From Oryzias latipes (Eukaryota > Chordata > Actinopteri > Beloniformes > Adrianichthyidae), in the NCBI RefSeq assembly GCF_002234675.1, contig NC_019859.2:4433240-4497239 (forward strand): DNA of 64,000 nt, written 5' to 3'. This document shows positions 24,520 through 34,063 of the stretch, piece by piece (position 1 is the stretch's first letter; the number at the start of each line of letters is the position of its first letter). The translations under genes were made by a program, and so were the position numbers. The notes beneath the pieces were generated by a model. The model had not been told where the DNA came from, searched no databases, and saw only the letters and a program-made list of their open reading frames with translations.

Positions 24520-27500
24520 TCAGTCGAAAGCAGAACAGTTCAAAGTCTTAAAGAGGTCCTTAAAGGAGCTCACTTCCGCACTGCCCGTGATCCCGTCTCC
24601 TTCTTCTGTTGTTTGCCGAGTGTGGCCCTGCATCAGCGGCGCCGCTGGTTCTGACCGGGCCGTGCCAGACTTTCCCAGCTGAAGGGGGGCCGTACCGGGA
24701 CTGCAAAGGCCGGCTGTCTGCTGCTCCGCTTTATCTGAAGTCTGGTTACAGGAAGCTGGAGTCTGATGGGCAGAAAAAAAAAAATGAATGAAATGAAGAA
24801 AGTTGAGAGGACCAGAGGGGCCCTCCATTCATACCTTTAAATGGAAAAGTTATCTACTTTAAACACTGAAACTTCATCAAGTTAGCTGTTATTCTGCCCA
24901 CCAAGCTCTATTTATGTTTTTTCTGGAATTTCAGCATTTACCTCGGTCCATTACGACGGTCTGGATCAAAGACTTCATCTAACAAAATTTACTGGACCTT
25001 TTAAATTTAAACAGTTGCCCCTTCAGGCACTGATCATCTGAATTTGTTGGTAATTAAACACAAACCTTTTTCTTATTCTTTTGCCTGTTTTTCCATTTCT
25101 GTTTTTGCTTGAAAGAACCACATTCTGTGCTGCTCTTTTCCATTTTCATCCCTGAAAAAAACAACAAAATCAAGCATAAATTCAGCAAAAACTATGGAAG
25201 GACATTTTTTCTCAAACATCCAGTAAGAAAGACGAATTGTCAAAACAATTTGGTCCTTGCGGTCCAAAACTGCTGTGGGACAGAAAAATGCACTGACCTC
25301 CCGGTTCTGGGCTCAGACCGTGGTTCTGTTGCTTAGTGTCCTCCTGGTACGGACCCAGACTCACAAACAGGGATTTCAGAACTGAACCGTCAGACTTTTC
25401 TGCACAGAAGAGAGTTTGTTATAAAACCTCAACATCTTAAAAATGACAGCAGCACACTCTCACCTCTGGGGGGCGACGCATCCGGCCCCTCCTGCTGAGT
25501 CCGACATGCAGAATTGGTTTCAGAACTAGAGGAGCATCTGGGAGACTCCATCTTCTGGGGAGTTTGCTTTGCATCAGCGCTGACCCGACGAGGCAAAGGC
25601 AACGCCCTGGTGGGCCGGGTGTCCCTGGCAGGCAGCGGTCTGCAGGGAGGGGGGGTGGGGTGCGGCGCCAGACGCTGTGAGCGCCCACCCAGAGGAGATG
25701 CAAAGGAACTGTTAGATGTTGGGATCCCTTTTGTTTCTAACGACCGTTTGGGTTTGTTAAAGCCCTGAAGGTCAGACGGAGCCTTCACACAGGCGGGTTT
25801 AGGCATTGCACCGTCAGTCAAACCCACAAAACGGCCAGAAAAGAGACTCTGTTGGGAAAAGCCATCCCGGGTTTCAGAGGAGGGGTCAAGTTTCAGGTTT
25901 GACTGCGTGTTCTGGGGCTGATGTGGAGTTTCAGAGGCTTTGGCCTGAACAGAACTTGTTGCAGGTCCATTATTAGAGCCTCTGACACCAACAGAGCGCT
26001 TCATTAAAGATAGAAAATCAGGTTGCAGAACAGAAACATGAGGTTTGAGCTTTGGAGGGTGTTTGGGAGAACTTTCAGTGGGAGAAGTTACTTTAGGAAG
26101 CTGACTGTTTCTGTATCCAAATGGAAGAGAAGACGAGCTTTCTAGCATGTCATCCTGTGACGTCTTCATTTGAATCGTGGCGTTTTCCTTTAATTGTTGG
26201 TTTTGGGACCAAAGTGGACGATCTGTGATTTCCTTAGGGAAACTTTTTGTGTTGTCAACAAGTTCTGAACCTTCCATGGATTTAAAAGACCTGAGGACAG
26301 CATCCACAGAATATGGAGCTTCCATCGGATTTACCGAGCTGGAGGGCGTCTCTGAAGAAGACGGGGGGACAGAGGGAGATGTTGCATCTTGACTTTGGGG
26401 TTTTGTATAGAAGCTAAAAAGCGGTTTGAAAAGCTGAGGCCCGAGAACCGCCTCCACGGAGTAACAAACGGGCTCCTTCTGCTCCAGACTGGACAAAGAG
26501 GGACTGTGAGGCGGATCAGCTTCTGATCCAGGATCCGGCTCTTCGTTCTGACCAAGAGATGTTTGCTCCTCCACATCTGTGCTGTTATAAAAACTCGGCC
26601 TGAAAGAATAAAGACAAAGAAAAACTAGGAGGAGCTGCATTTCCAGGAGAATATGCAGGGTTGAATGCTATAATGATGAATGAAACCTAAAGGGTAATAA
26701 ATTGGCAAAAAAAATAATAATAAAGAAATAATCAAAGTTGACTATAAATAAAGTGAAAATAGCACAATAATGAAAAATAAATTTTTGTGAAAAATGCCAC
26801 CGCCAGGTATCTGCCCCAAGCATTCCCCATGTATTTCTATGGAGGCAAAAATCCTGGAATATTTGTAAAAGTTCAAGGATTTTAAGGCCCAAAAGTCATA
26901 GCTTGTAAAAAGCTAATGGAGCTGAACTTTTAATAGTTGAAAGATTGTAGAACGAGTTAGGCGGCAAAAAATGGCGGAAGATACTATAATGAAGAAAAAT
27001 AAACAGGAAAACAACATTCAACCAATCAGGTGAAAGTTCATCCTGACTGATGCAAAAGTAACAGTTAGGATTTGCATACCTGAGAAGCTCCACAGGAATA
27101 TCAGGAGGATCATTTGGTGGAGGAAATTCAGACATGTTGACGTTTGCCGGCTCTCCCGAAGACCCCTGTTCAGATTTTTTTCTCTCTTCCCAGATTTCCA
27201 TGTCCCGTTTTATCGCCTGCAGCGAGAAGCCATTTCAGCAACCTTTTTGACAACCTTTCCCACAGTCTGACCTTCACAAACCTCGTCCAGCAGCTTCTTC
27301 GTGAGCTCTGTGAGCGGCTCGTGGGAAAACCTGCAGGAGTCTTGCTGGAGGCACTTTCCTCTTTGATGGAAGTACTTGCACGGGAACGATTGTGCAGCAG
27401 AGTTCAGGAAATACGCAACAGTCTGTAGTTTGGTGCACCGATATGACGCCTGACAAAAACACGGCTGAGAAGGATATTGTGCATGTACGGACAGCTCTCT

Positions 27501-30187
27501 CCTTTTATACAACATCCCACCACATAAAATTTGCACACGGCTTTAATGAGGTCGTTGCAACTCTGGACATGCTCCAGCTGGCAGGTGTCGGCCTGCAGGG
27601 GGGGAGAAAAGATGAGAATCGTAAGAGAGGACCGCAAACGTAGAGAACGGGAGGAAGGGCTGGTCATTTTCGTGCCTTGACGCATTGCCCCCGAAGGAAA
27701 TGTCGACACAGCAAGCGTCCGTCCACCTCCAGGGCGTTCTGCTCCTTGAACTCCTCACTCATAAACACGGGCTTCTCCTGCGGATCAGGAAATATCAGCG
27801 GAAAAACGCAAAGGAAAGAGCTCCATCACAAAGCAGAAACACTTAGACACAGTTACGTCTTACCTGAGCAAAGTCGTTTCTGCTTCTTTCCCATTTTCTT
27901 GGCATATGTTTTCTGTCATCCCAGTTATTGTTTCTGCCTCTGCCATTGTTCCAACGTGGACCGTTCCAACTGTTTCTTTGCTGTTTGTGGCTGTAATTAC
28001 TTTTTTCTGGCGGACCTTTGTGATGCCTGCTGCCACGGTTCTGTGGTTTACCCTTTTGGCCACGTCTCATTTCCTCGGCGTGGCGTTCAGAGCCTCGACT
28101 TTGATAGTATTTGTTCTTAGCATGACTGTCTTTGAAGGCATCACCAGATGTGTTGGTCTGGTGTCTTCTTTTCTATAAATAGAAAAAACACAAATGCTGT
28201 AAATCTGATCAAAGAAACTCGTTTTTCCATACATTAAATACTTTATTTATGGTAAAAAAAAAATTTTTTGTGACTATCTGTATCTACTTTTGATTTTTAC
28301 CTTTCCATTAAGATTTATTTATTTGACTATTAGCTTTTATTTGTCATTTATTTTACTCTTTATATCATTTGTTTTAACTCCAATCATTTCCACACTGTTC
28401 TCGTGGAACGAGGTCGTTGCAGTGGAACCTCCCGGGTCTGGGTGCTTGCTTTGATCAGGGGGTGTCCCATGGTGGCATCATGACTGGCTTGTGGACAGAT
28501 CCCCAAAACTATTTCCTCACATCTTCTGGGTGAATGGGTCTGTGACTGTAAAGCGCTTTGTCCTTGTAGGAAGAAAGGCGCTATACAAGTATACGCCATT
28601 TACCATTTACCATCAAGCCAGGTTTCTACGACAGCGTTTTAGGGCAGAGGTGGGCACTGAGGGCCGCATTCCTGCATGTTTTCCAGCATACCCTGCTCTG
28701 GCATGTTCTAATTGGCTGGACACACCTGAACCAGGTAATCAGCCATGAGTAGGGCAAGATTATCTGGAAATCATGCAGACACACCGGCCCTCGAGGCCTG
28801 GAATTGCCCACCCCTGTTTTAGGGCCACAAAAAAAAAAAAAGGAAATTTACGAGATTTTAAGTCGTAAATTTATGAGATATAAACTCGTACATTTATTAG
28901 TTTTATCTTGTAAATTTACGAGATAAAAACTCATAAATTTACGAGATTTTTTGTCGTAAATTTACGATTTAAAATCTCATAATTTAACAGTTATGACTTT
29001 CTTTCTCGGAAATTTACGACTTAAATTAAAAATTTCGTTTTTTTTGTAAACTGGTTCTAAAACTCCGTCGTAGGTTTCCACTTCGATTTCAATTCGATTT
29101 TTATTTAAATTCATTATTTATGTTTTGTGATGTTGGTGGGAACCGGTTGAAGACATTCTGTGTATTTTATCAATAGTTTTTTAATTGTTTTAAGTCTGTA
29201 AAGCATTTTACTGTCGTATGAAAAGTGCTTTATAAATAAAGTTGGATTTGATAAAGTGGACTCAAAGACCACAATTGAACAATCACCCATAATCCTTTCA
29301 AGAGTTTGCTTTATTTGGTCAAATTAAATTAAAAAAAAATCTTTATGTATAAGATTGAGATTCTACATGCAGGAACAACTTAAAATTTAGACGTTTGAAG
29401 ATTATTTTAACTAAATTTGATGCCAAATTTCAAAGCCATTCCAGCAAAAGGCCTCAAGCACGTCCCCTCCACTGCTGTCAAACAACGATGACCATTTTCT
29501 CCAACCAGGTTGTATGAAATTAACACTTCCATATGCCATTTGTGAGCCAGCAGTCATTGGCAGAGCGCCTGTCGGTGTTCTGGGATCTCAGCGTTAAAGT
29601 TTGTGATGGTTGTTTTCAACTCAAACTTTTGGCTTGGAGCTGACATTATTTTCTCTGTGGCTTAGATGTCTCAGACAGAGAAAACAACATTATATTTATA
29701 GCATCATATGTATTTTCACGTACTGAACTAACATTTTGAATTAAAGGAATAAAAACAAAAATCATGCTTTTATTTTGGCAGCAAGAACGATCTCAATGAT
29801 GCGTTTACCAGAATAAAAGCATGGTGACTTAAAACTGCACATAGAAACGTATTAATACTCTTCTCATAACAGGCAAAAACAGTGGACTCAAATCAATCAA
29901 TGTAGGTCATTAAACTTCACTTTTTGAACTCACCGTCACACCGGACCCGGGTTGCTTCTGTGCTTTCCTCTTCCTCTCTCCTCCCTCTGTCCCGCATCTA
30001 AAATTAAATAGAAAAACAGTAAACCAATTAAAAAACAACAAACAAACACGATGATTGAAAACTTCAGACTGCATTTCCATTAAAATAAAATGATTTTTTA
30101 GTACCGGTTTGTGGAGTCTACTTGACAGGGAGCCTTAACAGCTTCGTTGAAACAAGGCAGGCCGGAGAACAGGTTTGCAAAAGCCAT
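24520..30187 (-). CDS. zc3h8: CCCH-type zinc-finger protein, ZC3H8/ZC3H6 group
   Basis: Eleven coding exons on the minus strand: 30105-30187, 29934-29997, 27864-28172, 27676-27777, 27478-27592, 27282-27391, 27080-27216, 25464-26599, 25298-25399, 25066-25151, 24520-24762; total 2,487 nt, 828 residues. The start MAFANLFSGLP resembles the ZC3H8 N-terminus. A basic R/N/K-rich region is followed by three CCCH fingers: CRHFLRGQC...CQLEH, CKFYVVGCCIKGESCPYMH and CKYFHQRGKCLQQDSCRFSH, then PLTELTKKLLDE as in ZC3H4/6/8. A long low-complexity region (exon 8) and a C-terminal [15 protein letters not shown] recall the ZC3H4/ZC3H6 tail. Mammalian ZC3H8 is part of the little elongation complex for snRNA transcription; a role here is inference. 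Intron 27593-27675 is GC-AG and 27392-27477 has U12-type AT-AC signals. Whether it is the ZC3H8 or ZC3H6 orthologue is not settled. Confidence 0.8.
28380..28620 (+). mobile_element. SINE/LINE 3' part sharing the tail of the tRNA-SINE family
   Basis: The end, gactgtaaagcgctttg ... ggcgctatacaagtatacg followed by three catttac units, matches the 3' end of the SINEs at 5281-5544 and 22183-22458. The upstream part (28380-28535) does not match their body. It may be the partner LINE's 3'UTR or another SINE subfamily. Confidence 0.6.
28645..28816. mobile_element. hAT-type MITE, 172 bp
   Basis: The ends cagaggtgggca and tgcccacccctg are inverted repeats. An exact 8-bp duplication, ttttaggg, flanks them (28637-28644 and 28817-28824). 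It lies in the second intron of the CCCH gene. Confidence 0.9.
28830..29035. repeat. Quasi-palindromic tandem repeat of (cg)taaatttacgagat units
   Basis: Units of the form taaatttacgagat and atctcgtaaatt, some in inverted order, recur at 15-30-bp spacing across about 200 bp. The array lies next to the hAT MITE in an intron of the CCCH gene. Confidence 0.75.
29100..29250 (+). mobile_element. LINE 3' tail fragment
   Basis: The stretch gtctgtaaagcattttactg ... aaaagtgctttataaataaa gttggattt is the usual form of a fish LINE 3' end. No coding part is attached. The remaining intron sequence 29260-29930 shows nothing recognisable. Confidence 0.45.
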
Positions 30188-30440
30188 ATTTTAATCAAGT
30201 TTCTTCCAAGGAGGACGGAGTGAAGCTAATGCTGTAAACACGGACTGAACCACACTTTGGCGTGAAAAACATTAATATCTTCGTCTAACATTAATTTGAT
30301 TGTCTACTATTCATTTTTTTCTAGTCAATTAAAGTATTCAGAGCAAGATCACTTAAAAAGCACATTGTCGTCGTTTTCTTCCGTGTTTGGACCTACGTCA
30401 CGTCCTTGGACTCTACCAAGTTACAGAAGGGGGGGGGCGC
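30188..30440 (-). promoter_or_regulatory. Probable promoter region of the zc3h8-like gene
   Basis: It lies immediately upstream of the ATG at 30187. A CRE-like site, ctacgtcacg, is present near 30393-30402. No TATA box is placed convincingly. The spacer 30440-31260 to pla2g12b holds a retroposon tail at 30705-30780 and little else. Confidence 0.4.
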
Positions 30441-30704
30441 TTTTTTCTTCTGTTTGTTGTTTGGAACTACTTTTAAGTTTTTAGAACTACAAATAAATTG
30501 CAGTACTTTACAATGTATGTGTTATAGTTTAAACAATTTTAAAACATGTTCGACATAGGGAATAATGCAGATGTGTGCTGCTTTCATTGTTTTTTACCCC
30601 TCCGTGTTTTTGTGCTTGATGTTCCGCCCAACTAATTAGCATTTCTACATTAGTACCATAGGATAAGCCCACGTTTCTGAGTCTGTGTATAAAAAATAAA
30701 TAAT

Positions 30705-30780
30705 AAAAGTGGCCGGGATAGACTCCGGCAGCCCCGTGACCCTGAAAGGGAACAAACGGAAGAAGATGAATGAATAAAAT
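30705..30780 (+). mobile_element. L2-like retroposon 3' tail
   Basis: The blocks gatagactccggcagccccg, gtgaccctgaaagggaac and gaagatgaatgaat match the last part of the common fish retroposon tail also seen at 3835-3955. Confidence 0.55.
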
Positions 30781-31263
30781 ATATTTTCATATGAAAAGGT
30801 TTTTGATTCCAATACATTTATAAAATATGTGAAATGCATCGATATTTTCCCAAGGATGTTACTGTCTTTACATTTTAGTGGAGAGAATAAAAGCAACTAA
30901 ATTCTGACTTCTTCAGTCAGAAACATAAACAGGATTAAACGTTTCTAATTCAGTTCTTCCTGTAGTTTACAAGATTTTGTTGGAATGATTGCCAATTCTT
31001 TTGAAAGTTGTAGCAGCAGATATTTGTGATTGCATTTATTGATTAAAAAATAATAAAACCAAAATGTGCTAAATTGACCCCAGTTATGTTTTCAGTGTGA
31101 TTCATTTGATATGCTTTTATTTTTACGAGTGTCTCTCAGTTTTAATGCATCAACCTGTACAAAAGGACTGGAAATGACGTGATTTGTTGTGTCCCAATGA
31201 GGACATTCATCAATCAGCCACAGTGATAAAAGTTCTGATCTGTGAAAAAGGTGAGATAGAAGC

Positions 31264-31316
31264 TGGACTTTGTTCCTCCACATGCGAGGCCACCCCTGAG
31301 TCTGGCTCAAAGTTCA
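31264..31316 (+). promoter_or_regulatory. Two HNF4-like sites upstream of pla2g12b
   Basis: The minus-strand motif caaagtcca at 31264-31272 matches the HNF4-specific core exactly. A second site, caaagttca, lies at 31308-31316. They are about 130 and 85 bp upstream of the ATG. Mammalian PLA2G12B has been reported to be under HNF4-alpha control in liver, so the pair is a plausible hepatic element. The transcription start is not mapped. Confidence 0.5.
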
Positions 31317-31395
31317 GAGCATGCACACAGCTGGAGGATTGCCTGTGTGAGTGCATTTGGCGTTTGTGCCCCCACTGAGCTGTCTGATCCGCAGG

Positions 31396-34063
31396 ATGAG
31401 CCGCCTGGCCCCTCTCGCCCTCGTTCTGCTCCTGCTGGGCCTCTCCATCCACAGTGGGCTAGGTCAGGACGCCGGGGATCCTGCAGCAGCAACGGCCCAG
31501 CCTCCACCTCCGTCCGGCGCAGCCTCTGACGGGACCCAGGAGGATGACGAGAGCTGGGGAGTGAACTCCCTCAGAGGCGGTTTTGAGGCCGTCAGCGGCT
31601 ACTTTGACTCCATGCTGGAGTTCATGGGTGGACGAGATGGCGTGTGCCAGTATCGCTGTAGATTTGGTGAGTCTGCAAGAGGGTTATGATACTGAACACA
31701 GAGTTGGGATTCAACTTCATATGGACCCATTAAGGAGCCTCAGTGAACTAGGTCATTTTGATGTGTCCGTAGTTTCTTTGGCCTTTAGTTTATGGCCTCT
31801 CTCCACGTATTTTTAGGATAAAATTCTACAAAAATGACAAAAAGTAAATATATAGTCCATCTGACTGATAACTACAAACCTCCAGAAATGTTTTTCAATT
31901 TTATGTTATTTAGACAAACTAAAGATCAAAAAACGCTTCTCCAAACCAATTTGCTGCTCTCTAAAATTCTAAGTCCCGTTGTGAACGATAGGATTTACCC
32001 TGTAGGATCTCTGTCCTTACTATCTGGCAAACGGACTGTGGCCTCAGGGCGAAAGGAAGGGTGACGTGCAGCCGCTGACACACACATGGAAAAGGGTTTG
32101 AACCCAGCGAGAAGCCAGTGTTTCCACAAATGCAAACAGAGTTTTTTGGTTTCAAGCTGACACGGTTCTTAAAGTCCAGATGTCCTGATCAGAATCCTGA
32201 TCTTTCAGGTAAAGCTCCTCTTCCCCGTCCCGGCTTCAAGATGCCCGAGCCGGACGGATGCAGCTCCTACTTCTTTGGCCTTCCCATTCCAGAGGGGGTA
32301 AGTTTCTGCTGTCCAACCAAAAAAAGTTAGAACTAGCCTTAACTTGTTGATGCTGGTTTACACCAAACGTATGATGGTTTTAAAAAAAAAAGGACGGTAA
32401 AATGGAGCCAAACATTTACCAACAGTTTCATAATTTAGCTTTAAATTTAAAGTGTCTCCTCCTGTCCTGAACTCTCAGCGGAAGAACCTCCAAACAGATA
32501 AAAATGTTTCCTAGTTTTTGCAAACTAGAAAGGCAAAATTGTTTTTGCAGAAAACGTACAATTCTTTAAAACATATTTTTGGATCGAATTATAAAACAAA
32601 GGCCATTTACTGTTTTGAATTAGTACAATTTTTCTCAACATTCTCAGAAAAATAAATTTTCTTTATGGATTTTAAGTTAACTAAAATACTAAGCGGGGGG
32701 GATTTGTGTTTGTTTAATAACTATCAAGATATCCTGTCCCTGTTACCAATTAGAGAGACAGATATTGTCCCATGAAAACAAGAAAACATCAATTTAGAGC
32801 AGACAACTGATTTAAGTGAACTTACATGCAGTAAAAATCTCTGATCTGCACATCTGCCATAAAACTGTCTGAACAACTAAACTATTATATTGAGATTTAA
32901 ATGAAAAATATAAAACAGAATTATTTGATAACTTAAGATTAATTTTTGACGTGCTTGTAAAATGTTTTCTTTCAGCCACAATTAGGAAAATAAAAGCTTA
33001 CCGTAGTTAAAAGCAAGTTGTAAGGTATTCCCAAAATAATTAAATAAGATTTTCTTGTTAAAAAACAGTCTTTGATTTTAAATCAGAATTTTCTACTGTT
33101 TTCTTTATAAATCATCACAAAGTGTGAATTTCTTTTTATGCAAGTAAACAGCGAGTCTCTGCTTTCAGCTACACTCAAACGTCCAACTGTCTCCTGATTA
33201 CAAACGGCTTTTGATTTGCTTGATTTGATCAGGAAACTGATCAGAACCAGTATGGAAAGTGTCTAAATCTATTTACAAACACATTTACTTAACTCTTATA
33301 TTGCTTTGGGTCAAAATTTGAGTTAAATATATAAAAGACCAAACTTGCTAAAACTAAAAAAAGATAAGCAAAAGTATTTCAATCTCCAAAAATAAAAGAT
33401 ACAGTTGAACCGAAACTTAACTTTAAATTAAAACTGGTTGCTCTCACAGGTTTCCTGATGGCATCCTGTTAACCTTTTGTTTTTTCCAAATTTGTCGTCT
33501 AAATTTTGGGAAACGAGAGAAAAATGAAGATCAGATTTTTTTATTCTATTGATATTTTCCTGTAAAACTCAAACTTTGCTTTTGCAGCCTGCAGGATTTT
33601 CAATGTAATTTGATGAAACGCTCTCTTGTCCCCCTCTTTGGAGTCAGATTGACGTTGGCATTCCCGCCATGACCAAATGCTGCAACCAGCTGGACACGTG
33701 TTACGACACCTGCGGCTCCAACAAATACCGCTGCGACTCCAAGTTCCGCTGGTGCCTCCACAGCATCTGCTCAGACCTCAAGAAAAGCCTCGGCTTCGTC
33801 TCAAAAGTCGAAGGCGAGTTCGTCTTTCAGATCCTCAAACTTATTATTGCACCTCGAATAATGATGCATGTTGATCATTTAGTTAATGTGAGCCCCCCTC
33901 ATCTGTGCACTGAACCTCCTCCTCTGTGCTGCTCTCATCTCCAGCCTGTGAAACTGTGGCGGACACTTTGTTCAACACCGTGTGGACTCTGGGCTGCAAA
34001 CCCTACATGAACAGCCAGAGGGCAGCGTGCCTCTGTCCTGGAGAGGAGAAAGATGAACTCTGA
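31396..34063 (+). CDS. pla2g12b: Group XIIB secretory phospholipase A2-like protein (catalytically inactive type)
   Basis: Four exons: 31396-31666, 32209-32297, 33648-33813, 33945-34063; 645 nt, 214 residues. A signal peptide ([18 protein letters not shown]) leads a secretory-pathway protein. The PLA2 core reads [16 protein letters not shown]: the catalytic His of active group XIIA enzymes (CCNQHD) is Leu here, as in PLA2G12B, while the Asp remains. [20 protein letters not shown] and [15 protein letters not shown] are family signatures, and the tail EEKDEL looks like an ER-retention signal. PLA2G12B acts in the ER of liver and intestine in loading lipid onto lipoproteins. Intron 3 starts with GC (33814-33815), the only junction that keeps the frame between SKVE and ACETV. 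The start is the Met before the hydrophobic stretch. Introns are otherwise free of recognised genes. Confidence 0.93.

Noticed and set aside
25054-25151. Short C-terminus of the CCCH protein ending KNKKKVCV
   Set aside because: The donor aaaaag/gtttgtg just before that stop leads in frame to a further exon (24520-24762), and the total coding length then divides by three. The short end may still exist as a variant.
25073-25267. Minus-strand frame reading AVLDRKDQIVLTIRLSYWMF as a CCCH-gene exon
   Set aside because: A stronger acceptor (gtttttttcag) lies inside it, and using that one keeps the frame into the last exon.
27677-28178. Plus-strand frames of 90-147 residues in the CCCH region
   Set aside because: They are the complement of the basic R/N/K-rich exon and cross its intron boundaries.
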